Source of the DNA: Plumapathes pennacea
Taxonomy: Eukaryota > Cnidaria > Anthozoa > Antipatharia > Myriopathidae
Direction of reading: 5' to 3'
DNA: 64,000 bases
NCBI GenBank assembly: GCA_964036295.1
Contig: OZ038464.1
Coordinates: forward strand, 11,332,001 to 11,396,000
The first letter of the stretch is position 1. Each line of letters begins with the position of its first letter. Positions 15,477 to 27,900 of this stretch are shown here, piece by piece. A model generated the notes under the pieces. It worked only from the letters and a program-made list of their open reading frames with translations. It had not been told where the DNA came from and searched no databases. The translations under genes were made by a program, and so were the position numbers.

Positions 15477-16086
15477 CAGTAGGTTGGTTGAGATCGTCCG
15501 GGTTAGAGTTGTCTCCAGAAAGACTGTTGTTGGTGACTGACGTTTCGACTACCTGAGCGGAAGTCATCTTCAGAGTCAAGTGAAAAGTATTCGTCAGATG
15601 GCGGTATATATGTCTCTGGTTGTAGAAGTGATTGGTCCGTTATGTCGGTCTATGGTTGGTCGAGTCGGCTTGGTTGTGTTTCGTTATATGCATCAGCCAC
15701 AGTACCAACTACTACCAACGACTTACACTGGAAAGCTGGTACACAAACTTAGAACGGAAACCACTCAACAGATGCCAACAACTACCGGCACCTTACAAAC
15801 GACTGATAGACGACATCAAACGGAACCGAACGAACAATAGACTAATCAACAGGACAAAAGAACATCAACTGACCAATAACGAAACACAACCAAGCCGACT
15901 CGACCAACCATAGACCGACATAACGGACCAATCACTTCTACAACCAGAGACATATATACCGCCATCTGACGAATACTTTTCACTTGACTCTGAAGATGAC
16001 TTCCGCTCAGGTAGTCGAAACGTCAGTCACCAACAACAGTCTTTCTGGAGACTACTCTAACCCGGACGATCACAACCAACCTACTG
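15477..16086. mobile_element. Palindromic (foldback) element inserted in the satellite
   Basis: Two arms of 211 bp (15,477-15,687 and 15,876-16,086) are near-perfect reverse complements around a 188-bp centre. The outer ends read cagtaggttggttg and caaccaacctactg. Satellite sequence lies on both sides, so this is an insertion in the array. The open frames inside are mirror images caused by the palindrome and are not counted as genes. A rearranged relative lies at 59,590-59,735, again next to the satellite. The superfamily is unclear; no target duplication could be fixed. Confidence 0.85.
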
Positions 16087-16114
16087 TTCACACTCCTGGG
16101 TTCAAACCATTTGC

Positions 16115-18135
16115 CATGGTATGGGTATGCATGGGTAACCCTTACTATGTTGGTAAAACCGTTATTAACTGTGCTTATTTTAACATAGAGTGACTATTGA
16201 TCAAAACATTACTATCAGCGTAGTAAACTAACGGCACACGAAGTTATGGTGACGTCTTATATTGGAAGCAAGCAATTACACAATTTCTGTGAATTTTTCC
16301 TTTAGTTTAAAGCATGGGTATGCATGTTTAACCGTTACTATTGTGGTAAAACCGTGATTAACTGTGCTTAAATTAACATAGAGTTACTATTAATTAAAAT
16401 ATTACTATCGGAGTAGTAAACAAACGTCACACGACGTCATGGTGACGTCTTATACTGGAAGCAAGTAATTACACAGTTTGTGATAATTTTTTCTTTAGTG
16501 TCAATGCATGGGTATGGATGGGTGACCCTTAAAATGTTGTTAAAACCGTGACTAACCGTGCTTATATTAACATAGAGTGACTATCGATTAAAATATTACT
16601 ATCCGCGCAGTAAACAAACGTCACATGACGTCATGATGACGTCTTATATTGGAAACAAGTAATTACACAATTTCTGTGAATTTTTCATTTAGTTTAATGA
16701 ATGGGTATGCATGTGTAACTCTTACTATGTTGGTAAAACCGTGATTAATTGTGCTTATATTAACATAGAGTGACTATTAATTAAAATATTACTTTCGGCG
16801 TAGTAAACAAACGTCACATGACGTCATGGTGACGTCTTATAAAAGAAGAATGTAATTACACAACTTCTGTTTTATTTTTTTTAGTTTAATACATAGGTAA
16901 CCTTTAAAATGTTAATAAAACCTTGATTTACTGTGCTTATATTAATATAGAGTGACTGTTGATTACAACGTATCTTTCCGCGTTGTAAACAAACGTCACA
17001 TGACGTCATGGTGACGTCTTATATTGGAAGCGAGTAATTACACAATTTCTGTGAATGTTTCGTTTAGTTTAATGCATGGGTATGCATGGGTGACTCTTAA
17101 AATGTTGGTAAAACCTTGATTAACTGTGTTTATATTAACATAGTGACTATTGATTAAAACGTTACTATCCGCTTAGTAAACAAACGTTACATGACGTCAT
17201 GGTGACGTCTTATAAAAGAAGAATTTAATTACACAACTTCTGTTTTATTTTTAGTTTAATACATGGGTAACCTTTAAAATGTTAGTAAAACCTTGATTAA
17301 CTGTGCTTATATTAACATAGAATGATTATTGATGAAAGCATTACTATCCGCGCAGTAAAGAAACGTCACATGAAGTCATGGTGACGTCTTATATTGGAAG
17401 CAAGTAATTACACAATTTCTTTGAATTTTCCTTTAGTTTAATGCATTTGTATGCATGGGTAACCCTTACTATGTAGTTGATTAAAACATCACTGTCCGTA
17501 CAGTAAACAAACGTCACATGAGGTCATGATCACGCCTTATAATAAAAGCATGTATTTACACGATTTCTGTTAATTTTTTTTAGTTTAATGCATGGGTATC
17601 CATGTTTAACCCTTAATGTCTTAGTAGAATCACAGTTAGCTGTGCTTATATTAACACAGAGTGGCTGTTGTTTAAAACATTACTGTCCGTACAGTAAACA
17701 AACGTCACATGACGTCATTATGACCCCTTATAATAAAAGCATGTAAACAAACCATTTCTGTTGAATGTTTCTTAATTTTTATACTTGGGTAACCATGGGT
17801 AACCTTTAAAATGTTAATGAAACCATAGTTAAGTGTCATTATATTAACACAGAGTGGCTGTTGATTAAAACATTACTATACACGTAGTAAACAAACGTCA
17901 CATGACGTCATTGGGACGCCTTATAATAAAAGCATGTAATTACACGATTTCTGTTAAATTACTTTTTAGTTTATTGCATGGATAACCATAGGTAACCCTT
18001 AGTATGTTAGTAGATCGACGGTTAGCTGTGCTTATATTGACACAGAGTGGCTGATGATTAAAACATTACTATCGGTGCAGTAAACAAACGTCACATGATG
18101 TCATGGTGACGTCTTATATTAGAATCATGTACTTC
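16115..18135. repeat. 193-bp satellite, degenerating right flank
   Basis: About ten monomers continue after the palindrome, but they diverge steadily to the right. Monomers lose blocks (around 16,840, 17,470 and 17,560), tatattggaagcaa becomes tataataaaagcatg, and several lack the first ATGCATGGGT. Divergence rising towards the edge is the usual pattern where homogenising exchange no longer reaches. Confidence 0.9.
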
Positions 18136-18478
18136 CGCATGTTCGAAAAACTGGGAGATTTTGATGTCGATCGATCGGTGGTTCGACGAGTCGAGTACGG
18201 TTGAGTGGTACATGCACTACAGTGAAGTATGTACTTTGACGCGGTAGACTGTTTGAGATGCTTAAACTTGAATTCAAAAAGGAGAAAAGATAGAAAAGAA
18301 TTTCGAAAAACGGGTAGATTTTAAGAACGGTTGAGTGGTAAATGCACTACAGAAGTTTGTACTTGGGCACTGTAAACTGCGCTCGAGATGCGCAAAATGG
18401 AATTCAAAAAGGAGAAAAAAAGAAAAAAATATTGGGAAAAAGAAATCCCATCACCGTATTTTACGGGGGTCTCGCTAG
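18136..18478 (+). mobile_element. Helitron fragment with intact 3' end
   Basis: The fragment ends with a short palindrome around the core tattttac (imperfect here: ccgtattttacggg), then ggtctcgctag|t, which is a Helitron 3' terminus (CTAG followed by T). The interior matches, in reverse complement, the units at 48,141-54,002. It contains two sub-repeats that each run from a gaaaaacgggtagatttt-like stretch to the aaaaaggagaaaa stretch. The 5' TCTCTATATAATAATACGC end is missing, so the copy is 5'-truncated. It interrupts a degenerate satellite monomer. Confidence 0.8.
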
Positions 18479-18597
18479 TTACACATATTCTATTAATCTT
18501 TTTAGTTTATTACATGGGTAACCATTGTTAACCCTTAAATGTTTTTAAAACGATGGTTAACTGTTCTTATATTAACACAGAGTGGCTGTTGATTAAG
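18479..18597. repeat. Last satellite remnant
   Basis: A diverged 193-bp monomer resumes right after the Helitron 3' end and stops near gagtggctgttgattaa. After it begins ordinary intron sequence, about 220 bp ahead of the first visible TFIP11 exon. Confidence 0.8.
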
Positions 18598-18818
18598 CCG
18601 AATGTTGCGCCAACACAGTGTTTTCCATCAAAAGTACTTGCATGTAATATCTTAGTTGCTCATTTAGGACAAAAAATGTAATACCATTTTGGATAGAGTT
18701 GGACATGGCTTAATTTGCTTACTCAGGAAGTAAGTTGTGACTGCTGTGGTAATATTTGATTTTGTTATTGACCTGAATGTGGAGGTCGTGTGCTGAGATG
18801 TTGATTTTTCCTGCGCAG

Positions 18819-18941
18819 ACTGAGACATGAGAGAGACCTTGTGGTGAACTTAAAACATGAGAGGGAGAAAATGTCCGCTCAGTTGGAACAAGAAGAGAAG
18901 CAAATCAACAAACTGATTGAAGTCATGGAGCTGATTGACAG
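18819..18941 (+). CDS. TFIP11: TFIP11 visible exon 1 (coiled coil)
   Basis: Acceptor cctgcgcag, donor gtaatt. The first base completes a codon from an unseen exon. It encodes [18 protein letters not shown] and then a charged helix to ELIDR, matching the human ERDMVVNLFHELEKM region. Confidence 0.93.
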
Positions 18942-21900
18942 GTAATTAGAGTAATATCCCTTGCCACGTCAACCTAAGCCCTCCTCAATCACTGTTCGAC
19001 CAATTGGAACCAAAGCTCCGGAGGGAGTACCCCCCTTCCTCCCGGGGAGGGGGTATTCCCTATAGTGTAGTACACGTGGAGGCTCGGCCGAAAGGGATAC
19101 CATTTTGAGGCTGGAAGTATGCGAAAGGGGTGCCTTTTTCAGGCTAGAGGTGTATGAAAGGGGCCGTACCTTTTTGAGGATGGAGGTAAATAAAAGGTAG
19201 GAATTTCAGTCCTTTCGTTATGCAGAAATATTTCGGCAGGGCTTTCTTAAGGTCGTTAAAAACGACTTCCTTAAAAAATTGCAACAATTGCATCAAAAGG
19301 TATATGAAAGGGGTACCTCCTCTTTTCCCCGCTGGGACCAAGCCATCCTCAACCTTACACTCGAAGAAGAATGCTTGGCCTGACACGCAGGTTAAATAAA
19401 CAATTACCTACTTGTAGCGAGGAAATTGCGGATATTTGTCCGAGGATATTATCTGTTCCGAGAAGCGAACAGTTGCCCGAGAGTGAAGCTCGATATGATT
19501 GTCGCGATGTTTAAGCTTGCTGCTCGTAGTTAAACAGGACGCGTCTTCAGTTCAACACAAAAATCAACTACTTTAATTACATTCAAAACACGAGGTGTTG
19601 TGCACATGGCACATGCGCACGAACATTACAAAATGCAATGCAGCGGTCAACTTAACAACGTTACGTCACAATGATGGCATTGAATTCATGACCCTCCCCT
19701 CTTATTTTCAGATGCAAAAAACATTCTCTATCATCAAACCATGAGCCCATGTCGTTGTCACTGTGTGAGGACATATTCAGAATGCTACAGGAAGAACACT
19801 ATGAAGAATACAGGGCAAGTGTTACTAGCAATCAGCTATGATAATTTGTTTACAAGAATGTGAATAAAGAGCGCACTGAATGAATAAATGAAGGAATGAA
19901 TGAATGAATGAATGAATGAATGTATGAAACAAATGGGTGTAACGGAGTGAATAACTGAGTTAGTGAGTGAATGTGATTGAGTGCGCGAGTGAATGAATTA
20001 GCAACAAAATTAGCGAATAAGAGCGTAATTGAGGAAGTAACAGAGACTATTTCAATGGCTGGTTAGTCAGTTAGCTGGCTAGATGTGAGGGCTTGAGTGA
20101 GCTGTGAATGAATAGATTATTCAAGTACACAGATAAACTCTTCACTCACAAAAAAGTGTATCCGCGTTGAACAGCGTGTATTTCACGTTTTCTTGTTGGT
20201 TCACAGATGTACGACCTGTCAACCCTGGCAATCCCCTTGGTTTTCCCTTTGGTAAGTGACACAGCTCTACAGATTCACTAATACCACGGGATTAGCTTTG
20301 TATCCCCTCTAACATTTGTTGATTGAAGTTCGTTGTAAAATATAAAACACTGCATAGTATTGTCTTTTAACCTCACACATAACAAATGTTCTTATATTCA
20401 GAGCACGTTTTGAGCATTTTGTGATGTTATTTCAATACACAGACAGCAGTTTTCCACCAGATATCTGTAGGTCGTGCTTGTAAAAGAGCCGATTTATACG
20501 CTACGATTTGAATTTGCGTCTGTCGCCTGCGACCCTCTTACGACACTCTTACGATATGATTGTTATACTGCAGGGCCGATTCGCCTGATGCGATTTGCGT
20601 GTTAGTAAGCGTGTCGTTACTAGGGTAGCATGCGACAGCAAAACTCGCATCAGTGTGTAAATGGATCTAACGGACCGGACCAGCTTCGCATAAACAGTTA
20701 CCAACACTTTCTCTTGTGGTGTTCACAGATCAGGGCTCATTTCCAGAGCTGGAATCCCCTGGCAAATCCCACGCATGGAATGGACGTCATCAAGAGGTGG
20801 AAAGACTTACTGCAGAGCGATAAATCGACCGGATTCACTCTCAACACTCAAGGAAACATTCCAGACTCTGCTAAGTGAGAACACAGTAGAAACAAAAAAC
20901 TATTCACGATGGGTAGTTGCTGTGAAATTGTTGTCAGTATTTGTTTATGGTAGCACACAACATTCTTTCTTTTACGGCCGTGCGGAGTCTGGGAGAGAAT
21001 TTGTCGGGGAGGGAAACTGTCTCCCAGACTCCGCGCGGCCGTAAAAGAGAGAGCCTGTTCACAGGCTAAACATTCAGCAACTTTGATCGTAATAGCGACG
21101 TACGCTGACCAACGGAAGTGACGTCAAGAACGTATTTTCGCGGTGTCGTCCCCAGGCCATTGTAGAGAGGTTTAACTGTACCTTTATCTCCGCACAGCAT
21201 GGATATTTACGACCGGCTCATCTGGGAAGTATGGATGCCTTTCCTCCGTTCAACAATAAGGTACGTTGCCAGAAAAACTCACAAGTGTTTCACTCTTCAG
21301 GATTTGTACAATCTTGGAAAGCCCTTGAATTTAAGTGCTTGTCTTGACTAAAGCCCTTAAGTTTAACTGCTTGTTTTGACTAAAGCCCTTGAATTTGTAT
21401 GATGCCTTGAGAGGTCCTTGAATTTAGACAGCAGTCCTTGAAAATTTCATTAACTTCTAGATAATAAATCAAGCAGAATAGCTTCAATCCAATGTTTCCC
21501 TTCTTATTCAGTGCGTGGCATTGCCAGTACTGCGATCCAATGATAGAACTGATTGAGCACTGGTTACCAGTTCTACCGTCTTGGATCATGGACAACATCA
21601 TAGACCAGTTGATTCTGCCTCGCTTACAGGTGTGTCAAGGTTAATCCTGAACTTTGAACCCAATTTACACGCGCTAAAAAATGGCACGACACCCTTAAAA
21701 GTTAGCACGGTACCTGGGTAGCCTTACTCTGGTTCCAGAGGTTCCTCGCTTGCCAATGAAGGGCAGCGAAGGCTCGGCAAAGAGCGGCAAAGGCGAACGG
21801 TGGCGAGGGAACCTCTGATGTTGCTACCTCGCGCGCCCAGAGGTCCTTTCCGCTCGCTTTGTCGCTGTCGTTCTTGTCGGAAATTCTTGAAGGAGTAATT

Positions 21901-24900
21901 TAAGGACCTCTGAAACCAGATTAAGGTAGCCTTGGCACCCTTAAAATTCAAGCACCAGTACGTCAATAAAGTTTGGACTGCACCGTATTAGGGGTGTCGT
22001 GCTGAAAAAAACACTGGTACCGTGCTAACGTTTGGGGGTGCCGTGACATTTTTTAGCACTTGTAAATGGGGTTTTGGTCCGCAAATAAACACAGTTGGAT
22101 TAAAACATACTTTCAAAACATAACAAAACCTTTTTTGTTTGTGGTATATTTGTTACTATGTTGTTTTATCTCCAGGTGAATGTGGACTCATGGAATCCTC
22201 TGACGGACACGGTGCCTATCCACGCTTGGATCCATCCCTGGCTTCCTCTCATAGGTACAAACTTGAGTGGTCATCTATAAATTTCTCCTTCAGTTTCTCA
22301 GCAAAAATATATCATACAATATGGAGAACTTGGCTTTTGATAGTTTGCTAAGATGAACGCTGATTAAAGTATCAGTTCTCACCACATCACTCATACATTT
22401 TCTTTATAGAAAGTTGGGAGAATCTGCATTTTCAGCTTAGGAGAGAAATGGTTAAGATTTTTTTCAACTGACACCGTGAACGTAACTCTGATATTTCCTG
22501 TCCTTCAGGTCAGCGTCTTGAACCGCTGTACGCTCCTATAAGATACAAACTGGCATCTGCACTCACCAACTGGCACCCGTCCGATCCGTCCGCTAAAATG
22601 ATCCTACAGCCCTGGAGTAATGTGAGTGTAACGCTAAAAAGACTCGCTAGCCCGACATCCGGGATATTTAACTTCAGGCCAGTTAGACACCGCGAAAATA
22701 CATTTTTGACTGCGAGGTCACCTTTTTTGGATTCAGCGGTCGTTGCAAAAGACTGGATTTGATTGCAGATTTTGTAGTTTAGTGTAACGCTCGTAAAACG
22801 TCAAGACGTAGCCAAGAAGCACATTGCTAGGACTCCATACTCGCCTATAAGTTAGTGCATTTTCTATGTATAACATATGTTGTACACAAGAGAAACGGGG
22901 CTTGCACACGAGGTGAAATTTACCTTGAGTTGGACCGAGTTACACAGTAATGACGACGAACGCTGACCAACGGAAGTGACGTCAAGAAGGCTATGCTATA
23001 ATAGTGTTTATTCCAGCTGTTGTGCTGTGATTGGCTTTCATGGTCAACTTGTTTCATTTCCTTACAGGTTTTCTCTAAAGGTTCAATGGACGCCTTCATT
23101 CTTCGCTCAATCTATCCCAAGCTGTCCCAGTGTCTGGGCGAGTTTGTTATCAATCCACACCAGCAGCATCTGGGTAGGTCACCAGATAACTAAATCCTGC
23201 ATAGAAGGACTGTGAGACACTAAGGCCCGTTTTAAACGTCGCGCCTCACACGCACCGAACCTAGTGCATATCAGCTCAAACAATGGTTTTTGCTCATTTG
23301 CATTAGGTTCGGCGCATGTGAGGAGCGATGTTTGAAACAGGATTTAAGCCTGGAATTCTACCACGATGTCAGACGACAGACAGTGGAAAGGAAGAGAGAG
23401 ATATATATGCAGAGAAATTGTCTTGCCTGTTCTAGAAGATTGTGGTCTTGGCTATATTTAGCTCGGGCAAATATTTCCTTCTCCGTCTCCTTCTCCTTTT
23501 CTCAGAAGGCAGAAAGTGGAAGCTATATTCAGCTTGGAGCATTTTTCCTTCTTTTCCTTCTCCTTTTTCGTTTAATTTAGCGTTATTGTAGATAGAGGGC
23601 CACTAGTTTATCAGACTGTAAAGTGTTTTTTTTTACCTTGATATTAATATTATCATCATTATAATAGTATTATTATCATTACTTTTCTCTTTGATGAAAA
23701 TGAAAGAAAATTAAACTCTGTTTTCCTATTAGATCCTTTTCATTGGGTGATGTCTTGGAAGGACATTATTCCTCGTCAGCATTTTGTCAGTCTTCTCGAC
23801 AAGCATTTCTTCCCCCGATGGATTCAGGTAAGTTTATTCATGTCGCGAGGAATCGATTAGTATTGTCCACAATACAGAAGTTACCCGGCTTTTCCCGTTG
23901 TATTTACACATTTTTTTGCTGGATGCTTTTGATGATTTGCCTGTGTCTGTATTTTAGCTGTGTTTGTGTCCCATACGAGAACGGAGAGGGCAACACTAAA
24001 ACGTCTCAACTCCACATTACTTAACCCTTTAACCCCGAACTCAAAGTACAAATTCTCCCAACCATAAAATAAGAAAATGTATATTAGTAACGAAAAGAGA
24101 ATTTATGTTTTTATCAGCTGTCATTTAAGCAAGTTATCAAATGCCAAATTCTCCATACTTTACGACATATCTCTAGTGGGAGACTGAAAAGAGAAATATG
24201 AAGTTAATCATTCAATGTTTTTGTTTACATCTGGAAACGTGTAAAAGGGAAAATTTGGTTCCCAACATAGAAAAATGTAATAAATCAATAGCAAAATAGG
24301 TAAGCAGAACTTTTAGACTAAAAGAAACTAATCTTCTCAAACGAATTGGACGGAAATAGATTGCTAAATTATCTTTCGACTTTCGGAGGCACTAACAATG
24401 GAGGATCAATGATTTCGGCGCGCAAAGGACTGTGGTTAAGAAGGCCCCTCTCCTGGGTACGAACTGGAGTGTAGCTGAGATTCAGGCTAGCCGTCCTGAT
24501 CCTTGGCTTAGCTCTCCAATCCACTATCCTGTTGTTTTTAATTGATGGTCGATTTGCCTTTTTTTAGGTCCTCCGTGGATGGCTGAGCAGTAATCCAAAT
24601 TATGACGAAGTTACGAAATGGTAGGTACCCCGCGTTGTTAGTAACACCACGATTATGGAGGCGATTACAAAACATTTCTGAGTTATTAGGACACAACAAG
24701 TTAGATCGCTTTGTTTTGTGATGTTAACCGGATTCACTAGCTCCAAATTTAATATGCAGATTCTCCCAACCTTTTAACAGAAAATGTATGAACGTTGTAG
24801 TCAAAACTGATAGCTTTGTCGGCTTTCATCTGAGCAAGCTTATGAAAAGCCAAGTTCTCCATACCGTATGGTATATTTCTGGTGAGAAACTGAAGGAGAA

Positions 24901-27900
24901 AACCGAAGTTGATCACCCTTGGCAATGAAAGGGTTAAACAATAATGTCTTCTGGTTCTAATTTCAGGTATATCGGCTGGAAGTCGATGTTTGAAGAGGAT
25001 CTACTCAGCAATCCAACTGTAAAAGGTAAGCTAACTACTTCCTTTTATTTCCAAGTGACCATTTAAGAAGAAATGTCATAAAATTTGTGCTGCAAACTCT
25101 ATATATTCAAGAGAAATTTGAGCCATGCCAAGTCTTCCTCTCGTGTTAACGAGGCTTCAGAGCCGTTTCCGGGTACCTTTCGGAAGTAATCGTGCCGTTT
25201 CCGGGTACCTATCGGAAGTAATCGTGAGATTGCTTTGGTTTTGCGTTTGCTGCACCTTTGGATTGTTCTAAAAAACCTTGGCTGCATTCTTAGCCAATCA
25301 GAAACAACAGCAAAACCTGATTGCGATGACGTTTTCTCGCACTTAGTTTCTTCCAAACGCAAATTACTTTGGCTTCCAAGTTGTTGAAAGTGTTTATTAC
25401 AGCATCTGTGATTGGCTGTGTACTTATTTTGATCACGTGATCTCCATTTGGGGAAAATACAAACATCAGTAGGCAAAAGCCAAAAAGCTGCTGTGTTCAC
25501 ATTTATTTGGTGAATAATAATCAAAGATCTGATTCAGGACATTTTGTAACACCGAGAACCATCCGCCATGTCCATGTTGTTTTTGGGGAATACGTCAGCG
25601 TCCGACCGGGCGAATACACGGCTCAGAGAATCATACTTTTAAAATGGTCTTTCATGCGGTGCATGTGATGATATTTCAGCTCAGTTCAACCGAGCTCTGG
25701 ATGTGATGAATCAAGCCGTAACATCACCAGGAGGATATCTACAGCCCGGAGCCAGAGAAAATATCGCCTATCTAACCAGCACTGAGAGAAGGTACGGAAA
25801 CATCAAACAGTTTAATAACGCGTTGCACAAGAAGTTGCGCGTGCGACACCCCCTTTGCAAGTTGCAACGCAACAAAAAAGTGCGAGTCTCCTACTTTTCC
25901 TAACGTTTCGCGATCTTGTTGCACCGTTTGATGACGCACGTTCTTAATGATTATTTGTTAAGTGTTTGAATCATTCACTCAGTGGTTTGTTGAAGCACGA
26001 TCTTAGTGATCATTTGTTAAGTGTTTGAATCATTCATTCAGTGGCTTGTTGACGCACGTTCTTAGTGATCATTTGGTGTTTGAATCATTCACTCAGTGGT
26101 TTGATGACGCACGTTCTTAATGATCATTTGTTAAGTGTTTGAATCATTCATTCAGTGGCTTGCTGAAGCACGTTCTTAGTGATTATTTGTTAAGTGTTTG
26201 AATCATTCACTCTGTGGTTTGATGACGCACGTTCTTAATGATTATTTGTTAAGTGTTTGAATCATTCACTCAGTGGCTTGTTGACGCACGTTCTTAGTGA
26301 TCATTTGTTAAGTGTTTGAATCATTCACTCTGTGTTTTGTTGAAGCACGTTCTCACTGATTATTTGTTAAGTGTTTGAATCATTCACTCAGTGGTTTGAT
26401 GACGCACGTTCTTAATGATTATTTGTTAAGTGTTTGAATCATTCACTCAGTGGCTTGTTGACGCACGTTCTCAGTGATCATTTGTTAAGTGTTTGAATCA
26501 TTCACTCAGTGGTTTGATGACGCACGTTCTTAGTGATTATTTGTTAAGTGTTTGAATCATTCATTCAGTGGCGTGTTGACGCACGTTCTTAGTGATTATT
26601 TGTTAAGTGTTTCAATCATTCATTCAGTGGCTTGCTGAAGCACGTTCTTAGTGATTATTTGTTAAGTGTTTGAATCATTCACTCTGTGGTTTGATGACGC
26701 ACGTTCTTAATGATTATTTGTTAAGTGTTTGAATCATTCACTCAGTGGCTTGTTGACGCACGTTCTTAGTGATCATTTGTTAAGTGTTTGAATCATTCAC
26801 TCTGTGTTTTGTTGAAGCACGTTCTCACTGATTATTTGTTAAGTGTTTGAATCATTCACTCAGTGGTTTGATGACGCACGTTCTTAATGATTATTTGTTA
26901 AGTGTTTGAATCATTCACTCAGTGGCTTGTTGACGCACGTTCTTAGTGATCATTTGTTAAGTGTTTGAATCATTCACTCAGTGGTTTGATGACGCACGTT
27001 CTTAGTGATTATTTGTTAAGTGTTTGAATCATTCATTCAGTGGCGTGTTGACGCACGTTCTTAGTGATTATTTGTTAAGTGTTTCAATCATTCATTCAGT
27101 GGTTTGATGACGCACGTTCTTAATGATTATTTGTTAAGTGTTTGAATCATTCACTCAGTGGCTTGTTGACGAACGTTCTTAGTGATGATTTGTTAAGGGT
27201 TTGAATCATTCACTCAGTGGTTTGATGACGCACGTTCTTAGTGATTATTTGTTAAGTGTTTGAATCATTCATTCAGTGGCGTGTTGACGCACGTTCTTAG
27301 TGATTATTTGTTAAGTGTTTGAATCATTCATTCAGTGGCTTTTTGACGTACGTTTTTAGTGATCATTTGTTAAGTGTTTCAATCATTCACTCAGTGGGTT
27401 GTTGACGCACGTTCTTAGTGATCATTTGGTGTTTGAATCATTCACTCAGTGGTTTGTTGACGCACGTTCTTAGTGATCATTTGTTAAGTGTTTGAATCAT
27501 TCATTCAGTGGCTTGTTGACGTACGTTCTTAATGATTATTTGTTAAGTGTTTGAATCATTCGCTCATGGCTTTGATGACGTACGTTCTTAATGATTATTT
27601 CTTAAGTGTTTGAATTATTCACTCAGTAGTTTTTTGACGCGCGTTCTTAGTGGTTATTTGTTAAGTGTTTGAATCATTTACTCATGGCTTTGATGACACG
27701 CGTTCTTAATGATCATTTGTTAATAGTTTCGCGATCTTGTTGCACCGTTTGATGACGTACGTTCTTAATGATTATTTGTTAAGTGTTTGAATCATTCACT
27801 CAGTGGTTTGTTGAAGCACGATCTTAGTGATCATTTGTTAAGTGTTTGAATCATTGACTCAGTGGCTTGTTGACGCACGTTCTTACTGATTATTTGTTAA

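Noticed and set aside
15355-16193. Open frames in and around the 15.5-kb palindrome (for example the mirrored MTSAQVVETSVTNNSLSG frames)
   Set aside because: They are symmetric products of the inverted repeat and run into satellite sequence; no protein family recognised.
1-18130. gggtaaccctta in each satellite monomer as telomeric repeat
   Set aside because: Single non-tandem match per monomer, and it does not follow the TTAGGG register.
1-18597. Missing TFIP11 exons hidden in the first satellite array
   Set aside because: I looked for the rest of the G-patch (after KMLQK) and middle exons; monomers are continuous except for the palindrome and Helitron, neither of which encodes them.
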